From Erinaceus europaeus (Eukaryota; Chordata; Mammalia; Eulipotyphla; Erinaceidae), in assembly GCF_950295315.1 (NCBI RefSeq), contig NC_080172.1, positions 79,751,118 to 79,815,117 on the forward strand: a stretch of DNA of 64,000 bases, written 5' to 3'. The translations under genes were made by a program, and so were the position numbers. The notes beneath the pieces are model-generated. The model did no database searches. It was not told where the DNA came from and was given only the letters and a program-made list of their open reading frames with translations. This document shows positions 12,323-22,850 of this stretch, piece after piece. How positions within the stretch are numbered: the stretch's first letter is position 1; the number at the start of each line of letters is the position of its first letter.

Positions 12323-12344
12323 TTATATTCTGATTGTGAATCAT

Positions 12345-13838
12345 ACTTAGGCTTTCAGAATCTTTTCATATTCTCTTGATTATAATTTTCTTATATGACC
12401 CTGGTTTAAGACTCATCATAATGTATAGTCCCTATACTGCCAGGTGCTATGAAAGTTAAACTACACATTTTACATATAATTAGAATGAGTAATGTCCCAA
12501 ATGATCATAACAATCAACCAGGCAACTTCAGTCAAAAATGGGACTTAGACTTGTTAATTTAAACATGGTATCATTGATTCCTAAATTATGGGGGGAAATG
12601 AATATGCCCATTAAGACAGTATCATCCTTATAATGTTGCAGTTTTCAAATGCTTGATTATAAGGATGATTTTCCTTTCATTTTTTTTAAACCATCCATTT
12701 ATTCTTTTGTATGTTTTTCCCTTAGCTTGACTGATGGGATTGCTAATGGATTATTTCTATTTCTAAGGAATGAATGGAGAAAGAGTCCAAAGATGATGTC
12801 CCTTTCTTCAGATCACTACAAAGTCCATTATGGACATTTTTCAAGAGCGGCTCAAGTGGCACCTGTTTGTTAGGCATACTTCCGAGTAATAACATTAGAA
12901 GATATTTGTATGCATGCCATTAAGTTTTTAAAGCACAACACTAAAAGCATTTTCGAACAATTCCTCCTGGGTTTCAAGCTCTAAACAAGAACCACTTCCC
13001 CATGCTTAGGTCATTGCTATCCTGTTCCCCCAGGTTCCAGGAATTTGTAGGGTACCCATTTAATTTCTGATAGAAAGTGCATTTTACTTGAGATTATCCA
13101 ACTTCTTAGCCTTCCGTGTCTCATCTGTGGAGTGAAATAACCTAAGTTATAATAAAAGCAATGCTAGGAAACTTCACAATCTTTCTATCTACCTGTGCTG
13201 TTACGTATAAGCAAAGATAATATGGACTATATAACAGAACTAATGATACATTGAGGAAGGCTTTCTACAATAATAGGTAGAATTCGCTTATAACTTTAAC
13301 TGGAGAAATTATAAAGCAAAATTATATCTCTCAGTATGCACATACAGACGTGACTGGCAGATATGCAGAAATGTTGGAATCCTGGATAAAGTGCCACAGT
13401 GGGTTATACCACTGGGTGTCAACAGACTTATAAGCATCAATACTCAAGATGGATATAAAAGTTAAATCTCCAGAAAAATAAACTGCAACAAGAGAGAGAA
13501 GACTGAGGAAAGTAGTAGACAAAATGTTCTCTATGCTTTTCCTTTGATGGGGTGTTCCAACATACTGTTTTCTACCCAGTTTTATCTTAGACATGTGACA
13601 TAGGGTCATTTGACTGCTTTTTCTCTTTCTTTTCACCTTGTGAAATATATCACCTTGTAAAATATATGCATTCATTACCTTGTATCAAAATTCCTTCTTT
13701 CTTCTGTTTCTGTTTTCACTTAACTCTAACTACCCTAGGTTTAATCTTCCAGTAGAAGTATTTGCGTTTGATCCTTTACTTAGGCTCTGTTTGCAATCAC
13801 ACAGAGTGAAGATACACGTTAAATAAAAAACTAGCATA
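12345..13838. other. Unique intronic DNA
   Basis: AT-rich sequence. A 114-codon minus frame at 13331-13675 has no recognisable domain or splice context and is taken as chance. Confidence 0.5.
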
Positions 13839-13840
13839 AA

Positions 13841-14010
13841 GGGCCGGCAATGGCGCACTTGGCTAAGTGCATATGTTACCATGCACAAGGGTATGGTTTC
13901 AAGCCCCAGGACCCCACCTACAATGGAAAGCTTCTACCTCTCTATCCCCATTCCCTCTCAATTCCTCTCATAAAGTTAAATAAATAAGTTAAAATAAATA
14001 TAGGTAAATA
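13841..14010 (+). mobile_element. SINE-A, short form
   Basis: GGGCCGGCAATGGCGCACTT head, GTTTCAAGCCCC box B, CT-rich tract and an AATAAATA-rich tail. Confidence 0.85.
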
Positions 14011-14029
14011 AATACCTTCATAGTGGGAG

Positions 14030-14160
14030 GCTGGGATGGTGGGTCAGGAGGTACAATATAGAGGCTGGGATGTGTGGAGTAACAGGTTTGATTTCCCATA
14101 CCGCATATTCTGGAGCGGCACTCTGGGTTCTCATTAAATAAGTAAATTACATGTTTTTAA
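14030..14160 (+). mobile_element. Degenerate SINE
   Basis: GGGTCAGGAGGTACAATATAG, AGGTTTGATTTCCCATACC and GCGGCACTCTGG, with an AAATAAGTAAAT tail. It looks like a diverged tRNA-headed SINE of unclear family. Confidence 0.5.
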
Positions 14161-14169
14161 AAAGTAGAA

Positions 14170-14400
14170 CAGAGGGTACTGGGTGATAGTGCACCTGGTT
14201 GAGCACGCATGTTACCATGAACAAAGACTTGGACTCAAGCCCCCAATCTCCACCAGCAAGGTGGAAGTCTCAACAAAAGATGAAACAGTATTGTAGGTGT
14301 CTTATCTTTCTCTCTTCCTCTTGATCTCTTCCTTTCTCTCTCAACCTCTCTGTCTCTATCCAATCAATAAATAAAAAATTAAGAAAGACTTTGATTTAAA
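14170..14400 (+). mobile_element. SINE-A, short form
   Basis: GGTGATAGTGCACCTGGTTG head, GGACTCAAGCCCCC box B, CT-rich tract and an AATAAATAAAAAAT tail. Confidence 0.85.
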
Positions 14401-14658
14401 AAATTAGAAAATAATGTTATAAATTTGGCTTTTAAATTACTTTCTTCTTCTTCTAGCGATCGCCAATTACTTTCTAATACATATAAATACTAGGGGTATG
14501 CTGACAGTCAATATTATCTATAGGATAATTTGCTGCAAACACTGAAGTACTTTCCTGGTGATAACACTTAACCCTCAGAACGATCCTATGAAGTATTTAT
14601 AAGTATTGTTATTATCACTTTCAGATAACAAAATTGAAATATAAAAAGTTAACATATT

Positions 14659-14808
14659 GGGAGTCGGGCAGTAGCGCAACAGTTAAACACACGTGGCGCA
14701 AAGCACAAGGACCAGTGTGTAAAGATCCCAGTTCGAGCCCCAGGCTCCCCACCTGCAGGGGAACCGCTTCACAGGTGGTGAAGCAGGTCTGCAGGTGTCA
14801 AAAAAAAA
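14659..14808 (+). mobile_element. SINE-A with poly(A) directly after the core
   Basis: Head GGGAGTCGGGCAGTAGCGC, box B AGTTCGAGCCCC and core CTGCAGGTGTC, followed at once by a run of A. AAAAGTTAACATAT flanks it (about 14644-14657 and 14809-14822). The CT-rich tract and 3' module of other copies are absent, so it is an unusually short insertion of about 150 bp. Confidence 0.93.
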
Positions 14809-14822
14809 AAAGTTAACATATC

Positions 14823-15231
14823 TAATAAGGTTGAGGCCATACTGAGGACAAGCAGCAGTGCTGCAATTTCACTCTCAGGAATCTGATACCCTGGCATTCA
14901 TGTTGCAGCACTCTGTAGTAAGCTGGAGTCCTCTGGGGCTTCCTGTACTCATTTGGAAATTCTGAGGGTGATAAACTGCCTGGGTGGAAAAGGTCACTTG
15001 GGTCCCTGCCACATGGTTTATGTTTATAATATGATCTCTATAAAGCTGAGGTCCATTTTTCTTTTCAAGAAAATGTAATTGTTGGGACAACAGACCCAGG
15101 CTATTCAGTTTGCATGTTCAAAAGGAATCATGTAAAATACACACTTTGTTGAAACAGTCCCTCTTACTTTCCTCCTTGTAAAGTACTATGAAAGGTTCAC
15201 TTTATGCTTAGTTAAGAGTACTTGTGCTTTT
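14823..15231. other. Unique intronic DNA
   Basis: No recognised feature between two SINE insertions. Confidence 0.45.
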
Positions 15232-15241
15232 ACCTTGAATC

Positions 15242-15588
15242 TTTTTTTTTTTTTGCCTCCAGGGTTATTGCTGGGGTTCAGTGCTTGCACCACGAATCCA
15301 CTACTCCTGGAGGCCATTTTTTCCCTTTTGTTACCCTGGTTGTTTTTATCGTTGTTGTGGTTATTATTATCATTGCTATTGATGTCATTGTTGTTGGATA
15401 GGACAGACAGGAATGGAGAGAGGAGGGGACGACAGAGAGGGGGAGAGAAAGACACCTACAGACCTGCTTCACCACCTGTGAAGTGACTCCCCTGCAGGTG
15501 GGGAGCACAGGGCTTAAACCAGGGTCCTTACGCCAGTCCTTGTGCTTTGCGCCACGTGCGCTTAACCAGCTGCGCTACCGCCCACCCC
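15242..15588 (-). mobile_element. SINE-A, full long form with target-site duplication
   Basis: Poly-T, the 3' module (CCAGGGTTATTGCTGGGGTT), a GTTGTTGT linker, core and a complete antisense head ending GCGCTACCGCCC. ACCTTGAATC is repeated at both ends (15232-15241 and 15589-15598). Confidence 0.96.
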
Positions 15589-15598
15589 ACCTTGAATC

Positions 15599-16150
15599 AT
15601 TTTTATCCACTGACATACAGTGAATTTACAACCATTCTTCATGTAAACAGATATGTCCATGCTCAGACACATTATGCTATATTATTGATATTTTACTAGT
15701 TTTGAGGCTACATAACAAAGGTTTCTGCTTTGTGGACCTATACATTTCTTTTGTATTTGCATGATTTATATTTAAAATAATGACTATAGAATCTTGTTCA
15801 GCAAAAGGTCATTTGTGTCAATGAACAGAACACAGAGGATCGGATCACCTGTGGTAATTGCAAATTAATGCTCTCCTGGCAATGCATTAACTATACACTA
15901 TTGATCTATAATTGAATCATTGAAATTATAGAGAAGTGTTTTTTACTTCAATGTATGTGTGCTTATTGCTTTAGTCATAATGCATTTTTTCTTTCGGCTG
16001 GAATTTTCTCTAATTGTATCCATTTTTAATTTCCTGCAGTGAGATGACTTCTAACTTGTAATTAAAATCTATGAAAATTCATGTCTGAGTCTCAAAAGCC
16101 TTTTACAAATCTACTGTATGGCAACTTCGATGCCATAAACCAAATTATAT

Positions 16151-16195
<45 letters not shown>

Positions 16196-16340
16196 AGAGA
16201 GTCCAGCTCTTGAATAAGTTTTTAAAACTATGAACAAGAAGAAATTAATTCATTTGGTCCTTTATCTTAAATTGAAATATGTTGAATAATCTATAATAAA
16301 ACATTCAAACATTTTCCTAATTCCTAATTCCCTGCATTTT
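15599..16340. other. Unique intronic DNA with a (TA)n microsatellite
   Basis: AT-rich sequence. A (TA)n run covers about 16154-16192. No exon or dispersed repeat recognised. Confidence 0.55.
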
Positions 16341-16344
16341 CTTT

Positions 16345-16575
16345 TTTTTAGTTTTTATCTTATCATGGAGGCTTAAAAAATAGCTTTATTTATTATTGGA
16401 TAAAGACAGCCAGAAATTGGAAGGGGAGGAGATGACAGAGAGGGAGAGAGACACCTGAAGAGCTACTTCACCACTCTTGAAGCTTTCCCCCTGCAGGCGG
16501 GAACTGGAGAATCTAACCTGGGTCCTTGTGCATTGAAACATATATGCCTATTAGGTGCACCACCACCCGGCCCCC
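16345..16575 (-). mobile_element. SINE-A
   Basis: Poly-T, GA block GGAGGAGATGACAGAGAGGG, core CCCCCTGCAGGCGGGAACTG, and an antisense head ending CACCACCCGGCCCCC. Confidence 0.9.
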
Positions 16576-16674
16576 TAATTACATTTTCTTGTGATCATTG
16601 TTACTTTTTGTCTATTAAACTTTTTTCTAAATGTTTGTATGGACTTTATTCAAAAATTCTTTTTTAATCCTAAT

Positions 16675-16820
16675 TTAATTTTTGATAGAAACAGAGATAA
16701 ATTGAGAAGGCAGGGGAGAGAGAGAGAGAGAAATGAGAAAGTCACCTGCAGTATTATTTCACCACTTGTGAATCTTCCTTCTTGCAAGTGAGAACCTGGG
16801 GTTAGAACTCAGGTCCTTCC
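16675..16820 (-). mobile_element. SINE-A, truncated
   Basis: Starts at TTTTTGATAGAAACAGAG, then CACCACTTGTGAATCTTCC and GTTAGAACTCAGGTCCTT. The head is lost where family X begins. Confidence 0.75.
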
Positions 16821-16822
16821 TT

Positions 16823-17166
16823 TCCCAGACCACAGGACACCCTAATTCCATTTCAGGTGTCACACTTCTTAACAAAACCTCAAAACCTAGATATAGACCA
16901 GGACCCATGAGATAGGACATATGTACATGTATCCATAAGTTAGGGGAAAATATATACCTTAAAGCAAAAGTGCACAATAGTTTGCAGTGAGTCAATAAAC
17001 GAAACAAGCAAGCAGAAAGCAAAAAAGACACCTTAATGTACTTAATGAAACAGTTTCTACTTAGACCTAGATGCCCTCCTCACCTACCTCCTATTACATT
17101 AGTCACTCCAAAGCTAACGTCAGATAAAATAATAACTACAAAAGCTGAATAAGGGCAAGAAACTGG
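16823..17166 (+). repeat. Family X retroposon, 5' portion of a nested copy
   Basis: The sequence CATGTATCCATAAGTTAGGG... AATATATACCTTAAAGC... TAGTTTGCAGTGAGT is shared with another X copy at 33230-33330. This copy continues at 17802-18510 and 22851-23510 after interruptions. Confidence 0.7.
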
Positions 17167-17792
17167 TGTCAGGGTCCTGATGAGGACCCCACTTCTCAAT
17201 CTGGCCAAGTCAGCTGACCCACTCTGTTGCGCATCAGAGGAGGGGACTGAAGGGGTCGGACCAAGGATGGCAGGGGTGAGTACCTCTGGGGGTCTTTCCC
17301 TGCAGATCATGGCAAGAGATGAAGCCAAGGATCACCCAGGATGCTATCTGCCTATGAATAGCATGTTTACTGTATGGCAAGCAAGGGTTTTTATAGGTTG
17401 GGGTAGGAGGAAGAACAGGGCTGCAATGGCCTAGCCTTATATGATCAGGAATGTTAAGGGAGGAGGGGGCCGCTGGGGGTCTTCAGGGACAGTTACTTGT
17501 TTATATCATATATGATCAGGAGAGCAGGAAACAGGGAAATGGTGAAGGTCTTTCCAGTTTAAGTGAGCAGACCAACTGGCTAGAGAACAAGGAAGTGAAC
17601 TGTTGTGCTACATAGAGAGAATGTGGGGCCCATGTGGGCAGGGGAGACTGACAGGGGGACTAAACCTGGAAAGCCAAGGCCCTCCCTGCTCGACCCTGAG
17701 GTGGGGGAGACTGACAAGGTGGCGATACTTTCAGGCACCCGTTTTTCCATAGGAGGTCCACACCATGCTCAACCTCAGCCTCACAATTCCCC
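17167..17792 (-). mobile_element. Probable solo LTR inserted in family X
   Basis: This 626-bp block is clearly richer in G+C than its surroundings and interrupts X. AGAAACTGG occurs immediately on both sides (17158-17166 and 17793-17801). It opens with TGTCAGGG and ends near CCCCAG, close to the TG...CA rule. The inner part resembles the minus-strand LTRs elsewhere in the window in style (a GAATAGCATGTTTACTG region and TTTTTATAGG). No internal viral genes are present. The direct repeat is longer than the usual 4-6 bp, so orientation and exact ends are uncertain. Confidence 0.5.
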
Positions 17793-17801
17793 AGAAACTG
17801 G

Positions 17802-18510
17802 CATACTTTAATGATGACTTTAGTCACTACCAGGCAACCCTATCACCTGGGACCTTAGGAAGTCCTGGGATTACCACACAAACATGATGGGCCTAATCCT
17901 CTAACAAATCCCTTTCATCACTGTCACTGGTCATCTCCATCAGGAACAATACAATGGACCCATTTGTGGGCCCCTATAGGAATTTGCCCTCAATGTGGAT
18001 CAACAATCATAGGGAATGTTCCATTCTCCAAAAGGAAATTGAATAACATACTCTACCTACTATCCAACAAAGATGGGTCCGGAAATTAGTGAAGCCTGGA
18101 ATGTTCCCAGCCATGAGCACAGAATGCTAGCTCAGACCTACAGGGATGTAGAAGTTACATAGGCTCCTGTGCTGATTATGGGCCCCAGATAAAATCAGTA
18201 GGGTTTACAGTTAACAATATTTATATACTTTCCCCATGTTTGGGAGCTACTCTCTTCCATGATCCAGATTTCTAGTCCTTGTTCCAGCTATGACACTATC
18301 TCCCCAGACAATAACCATAGTCCACCTGCATATTAGATGTCAAGTTCAGGCAAAACCTAGCAAAGTCATGGGCCCCTTGGAATATACCTAAAATAGACCT
18401 ACTAGCTTTTTCCAAAACAGAGACCCCCCCAAATATTCATCTGCAATATTCTTATTTTAAGGTTCATGATTAGTCAACAATTTTTTCTGTTTTATATCTT
18501 AACTCTTTTT
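17802..18510 (+). repeat. Family X retroposon, middle portion
   Basis: Shares TCACTACCAGGCAACCCTAT, AACATGATGGGCCTAATCC, CATAGGCTCCTGTGCTGATT and ATTTATATACTTTCCCCATG with the copies at 28.0, 29.6, 31.1 and 51.2 kb. It ends in the 20-bp target-site duplication of the L1/SINE insertion (18491-18510). Confidence 0.85.
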
Positions 18511-19367
18511 TTTATTCCTTTATTGGGGATTTAATGTTTTACATTCAACAGTAAATACAATAGTTTGTACATGCATAACATTTCCCAGTTTTCCATATAA
18601 CAATACAACCCCCACTAGGTCCTCTGTCATCCTTCTTGGACCTGTATTCTCCACCTCCACCCACCCCAGAGTCTTTTACTTTGGTGCAACATGCCAATTC
18701 CAGTTCAGGTTCTACTTGTGTTTCCTCTTCTGATCTTGTTTTTCAACTTCTGCCTGAGACTGAGATCATCCCATATTCATCCTTCTGTTTCTGACTTATT
18801 TCACTTAACATGAATTTTTCAAGGTCCATCCAAGATCGGCTGAAAACAGTGAAGTCACGATTTTTTATAGCTGAGTAGTATTTCATTGTGTATAGAGACC
18901 ACAACTTGCTCAGCCACTCATCTGTTGTTGGACACCTGGGTTGCTTCCAGGGTTTGGCTAAGGACATATATGTATACAGATCTTTTTGGATGGGTTTGTT
19001 GGGTTCTTTAGGATATATCCCCAGAAGAGGAATTTCAGGACCTTAGGGTAGGTCCATTTCTAGCCCTTGAGAGTTCTCCAGACTGTTCTCCACAGAGGTT
19101 GGACCAATTGACATACCCACCAGCAGTGCAGGAGGGTTCCTTTGACCCCACAACCTCTCCAGTATTTATTGCTGTTACCTTTTCTGATGTATGATATTCT
19201 CACAGGAGTGAAGTGGTTGTCTTTATTTGCATTTCTCTGACAATCAAAGACTTGGAGCATTTTTTCATGTGTTTCTCATCCTTTTAGATCTCTTTTGTGG
19301 TGAATATTCTGTCCATGTCCTCCCCCCATTTTTGGATGGGTTTATTTGTTTTCTTGTTGTTGAGTTT
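18511..19367 (-). mobile_element. L1 LINE 3' end (3' UTR and ORF2 end), left part of the chimeric insertion
   Basis: Poly-T, then the antisense L1 tail (TTTATTGGGGATTTAATG...) and antisense ORF2 end. It belongs to the same young hedgehog-type L1 as 34.6-35.8 kb. TTTATATCTTAACTCTTTTT is repeated exactly at 18491-18510 and 22851-22870. The L1 is interrupted at 19367 by the Jockey-like element and resumes at 22151. Confidence 0.93.
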
Positions 19368-22150
19368 TGCTCGATTCACCATCAGTGGATTCGATTTAAT
19401 ATGCTATAATCTCCATCCTAAACACGGCCGAGCCATCTACGCTAAATCATATCTTGCGGACGTTTACCATACGGCCTCTTCGACCTTCTACGACTCCATT
19501 ACTATTGGAACTATTCAGCTCATCAATGTATATAAGCCTCCCAGTGCCTCATGGGATAATGAGGTCCTGCCTAGCCCGAATCACCCAGCCATTTACGTTG
19601 GAGACTTTAATAGTCATCACCAAGACTGGGGATATTCCTCCACTCGTGCTGACGGCTCTATCTTAGCCGACTGGGCTTCAGCGAATGACCTCTCCCTATT
19701 ATACCATCCCAAACAGCCAGGCATTTTTCACAGTGCTAGATGGAATAAAGACTCGTCACCTGACCTGTGCTGGATTAGCACAGTCAACGGCCAAGCCTTT
19801 CCCGCTACCAGACAAGTTCTCAAGATCTTCCCGCACAGTCATCACCGCCCAGCTATCATCCACATTAGTCTCCAGCTCCCACTGATTCTGTGCTCGGAGA
19901 AACTAAGATGGAACTTTCGGAAAGCAAACTGGCGTCTGTTCAGTGATCTTACCAACAAATCTATTCCTGTAATTCCAATTAACTCTATCTCCTCTGAAGA
20001 TTCCTACAGGTGCTTCCACTAAGCCATCTTCAAAGCAGCTTCCCAAGCTATTCCTCGTGGGAGATGTGCTAACTTTACGCCTTGTCTTGATGCTGAATGC
20101 GAGCAACTACTAAAGCAGTATGATGAGTCGGGCGACCCAGATGTGGCCGAGCATCTCATTGCCTCCCTGGATGCAGCACGCCAAGCCTGCTGGCAACAAC
20201 TCACGGAAAGTCTGAACTTCACCCACTCAAGTAGGAAGGCCTGGAAGCTTCTTCATAGTCTGGGTGCCGGTAGCCAACCCCCTCCCGACTCCCATCCTCC
20301 CGTATCTCCAAACTCAGTGGCCAGTCACCTAACTCAAGTTGGACGTGCTAAGATCGACCCAGTCTGGAAAAGAGAAATTTACCATGAGTGGTCATCCCAC
20401 TTCTGTTTATCTTGTCCATCTCCAAAACTCTCTCCCTTTACACTGTCTGAACTGGAAGACGCTTTGAAGAGGGTTAAACCAGGAACAGCTGCTGGCTATG
20501 ATAACATCACCCCAGAAATCATGGGCCCCGCGGCAAAGAAGTGGCTCACTACATTCTTGTCCCACATCTTGGAATCCAAATCTATGCCCAAAATTTGGCG
20601 TCGTGCGAAGATAATAGCAGTTTTGAAACCAAAGAAAGAACCAACACTGGCCGCCAGCTATAGACCAATTTCTCTCCTCTCCGTGTGTTACAAACTCCTT
20701 GAGAGGCTTTTTCTGTCACGTATTTCTCATCTTACAGAGAAATTCCTATCACCCGCCCAAGCTGGTTTCTGCGCAGGAAGATCTACCTGCGAACAAGTCC
20801 TGGCCCTCTCAAATTACATTGAAAATGGATTCCAGAAGAATTTAAAGACGGGTGCTGTCTTTGTTGATCTCACAGCAGCCTATGACACGGTCTGGCACCG
20901 TGGTCTCCTAGTCAAGATCTCAAGATGCCTGCCTCCATGGGTGGCCAACACTATATCGTTTCTTCTCCAAAACAGAAGATTCCGGGTGCATCTGGGTGAC
21001 AAGTCTAGCAGATGGAGACTTGTCTCAAGTGGCCTCCCCCAGGGCTCTGTTCTGGCTCCTACGCTATTCAATATTTACATCAATGACCTCCCAGAAACTT
21101 CTTCAAGGAAGTTCATCTACGCCGATGACATCTGCTGTGCAACTCAGGCATCCAAGTTTGACATCCTCGAGGAAACACTCACGAAAGACATGTCTCTGAT
21201 ATCTGATTACTGTAAAAAATGGTGACTAATCCCTAGCACTGCTAAAACGGTATCATCTGTTTTCCATCTAACCATGCCTCGGCCTCGCGTGAGCTTAATG
21301 TGCAGCTTGACGATACGAGAATCCGGCATGAAGCCCAGCCAGTCTATCTTGGCGTTACTCTCAATCGCACTCTGTCATTTCATGAACATCTCATAAAAAC
21401 TGCAGCAAAGGTGGGCGCGAGGAATAACATCATTGCAAGACTGGCCAGCTCCTCATGGGGCGCGAGTGCTTCCACACTATGACCATCATCTCTGGCATTA
21501 TGCTGTTCCACTGCAGAATACTGTGCCCCAGTATGGTTCCGTAGCCCCCATGTCCACTTGGTCGATTCCAAATTATATTCCTCCATGAGGATAATTTCTG
21601 GAACCATCCATTCCACCCCGGTTCCATGGCTGCCAGTTCTTAGCAACATCGCCCCGCCAGATATTCGTCGGGATGCGGCATCATCTAAGTTCATTTCCCA
21701 CCTCTACGCTCCACCGGACCTGCCAATATACGAGGATATCTTCGCCCACCCTGTTCAACGCTTAGACGTCTCGTCATCCAATCTGGTCTCCTACGCCTAC
21801 ACTGATCTTCTCTGTTCCAGACTCTTGGAAACAGAGTTGGCAGTCAGCTGAGGTAAAGAACAAACACCTCATCACAGACTCCTGAAAGCATCAAACCGGC
21901 TTTGACCTAGCACGTTATGATTGGGCCCTCCTCAATCGCTATCGAACAGGCCATGGCCGGTGCGCCGCTGTGTTCCATCGCTGGGGAGCCCGAGACGACC
22001 CGAACTGCCCGTGAGGCTACAGACAGACTATGACCCACATAGTCAACGACTGCCACCTCTCCAGATTCAAAGGAGGTCTCGAAACTTTATATCAGGCTCA
22101 ACCTGACGCTGTTGACTGCCTACGGAAGAAGGGCAAACGTTAGAAGAAGA
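19368..22150 (+). mobile_element. Jockey/CR1-group non-LTR retrotransposon, 5'-truncated, inserted in L1
   Basis: A 2.78-kb block, visibly richer in G+C than its surroundings, interrupts the L1 between ...TTGTTGTTGAGTTT and GGCAAGCTCTTTATATATTTT. AGTTT is present at both junctions (19363-19367 and 22151-22155), a plausible 5-bp target-site duplication. The block encodes an AP-type endonuclease and a reverse transcriptase in one main frame and ends in a short AAG-repeat tail (TTAGAAGAAGAAG) instead of poly(A). L1, which encodes the usual mammalian machinery, has different RT motifs and a poly(A) end, so this is not L1. It starts inside the endonuclease domain, so most of the 5' end is missing. 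The closest relatives I can name are the jockey-like LINEs of arthropods and other invertebrates; exact clade needs a tree. Confidence 0.92.
19369..22143 (+). pseudogene. Decayed endonuclease-reverse transcriptase ORF of the Jockey-like LINE
   Basis: One frame runs from 19369 to 21225 with a single stop at 20020-20022. The endonuclease part shows INVYKPP, YVGDFNSHHQDWG and SPDL. The expected Ser-Asp-His motif reads SHHRP (19837 onward), so a catalytic Asp appears replaced by His. The RT part (20143-21225) shows RPISLLSVCYKLLERL, QAGFCAGRSTCEQ, motif A FVDLTAAYDTVWH (20860 on), motif B GLPQGSVLAPTLFNIYINDL and the catalytic FIYADD box (21112-21129). After a stop at 21223 the match continues in another frame (YLGVTLNRTLSFHEHL, then a WLPVLSNIAPPDIRRDAASS block). 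It returns to the first frame for a Cys/His motif region near 21937-22143 (HRWGARDDPNCP, stop at 22012, QTMTHIVNDC). Two or more frameshifts and at least three stops make it non-functional, but motif spacing is well kept. Confidence 0.9.
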
Positions 22151-22697
22151 AGTTTGGCAAGCTCTTTATATATTTTCATTATTAGCCTCTTGTCTGATGT
22201 ATGGCATGTAAAGATTTTCTCTCATTCTATGAGGGGTATCTTGGTTTGGGTAGTGGTTTCTTTTACTGTGCAAAAGTTTTTTTAATTTGATGTAGTCCCA
22301 AAGGTTTATGCTTGTCCTTAGTCTTCTTTGTAATTGGATTCGTTTCATTGATGATGTCTTTAAAATTTATGCAGAAAAGAGTTCTGCCAATATTTTCCTC
22401 TAAGTATCTGATAGTTTGTGGTCTAACATCCAAGTCCTTGGTCTACTTGGAATATACTTTTGTATTTGGTAAAATATAGTGGTTCAGTTTCATTCTTCTG
22501 CATGTTTCAACCCATATTTTCCAACACCATTTGTTGAGGAGACTCTACTTTCCCCATTTAATAGTCTGGGCACTTATGTCAAAGATCAGATGTCCACAGC
22601 TATAGGGGCTTCTTCCAGGCTCTCAGTTCTATTCCACTGGTCAGTGTGTCTATTCATGTTCCAGTACCAAGCAGTTTTGATGACAACGGCCCTATAG
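22151..22697 (-). mobile_element. L1 LINE, right part of the chimeric insertion
   Basis: Antisense ORF2 resumes at the base after the Jockey-like element (GCAAGCTCTTTATATATTTT). It continues to GGCCCTATA, where it is joined to SINE-B. The parallel L1 at 34.6-35.8 kb goes on past this point, so this copy is 5'-truncated at 22697. Confidence 0.92.
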
Positions 22698-22850
22698 AAA
22701 GTAGGTTTTGTTGTTGTTGTTTTGTTTTGTTTTTAACCTGAGCACTGTTCAGCTCTGGGTTATGGTGGTGCAGGGAATTGAATCTGGGACTTTGGAGACT
22801 CAGACTTGAGAGTCTGTTTGCATAACCATTATGCTATCTATCCTCTGCCC
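22698..22850 (-). mobile_element. SINE-B fused to the 5' end of the truncated L1
   Basis: On the minus strand a full-length SINE-B head (GGGCAGAGGATAGATAGCAT) begins exactly at the target-site duplication (22851). Its A-rich tail (antisense TTGTTGTTTTGTTTTG) joins L1 at about 22697. No separate target-site duplication surrounds the SINE, so it looks like part of the same insertion as the L1. Confidence 0.88.

Noticed and set aside
13331..13675. A 114-residue minus-strand gene
   Set aside because: No recognisable domain, no splice or promoter context and ordinary AT-rich composition; consistent with a chance open frame.
19297..20022. A single 241-residue host gene starting at ATG 19297
   Set aside because: The first ~24 codons are antisense L1 read by chance; the rest is the endonuclease of the Jockey-like element, entered in frame at 19369.
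22698..22850. A functional tRNA gene at the SINE-B head, and similar heads elsewhere
   Set aside because: Box A and box B-like motifs are present, but every copy continues into a SINE body with an A-rich tail and cannot be folded into a full tRNA by eye.
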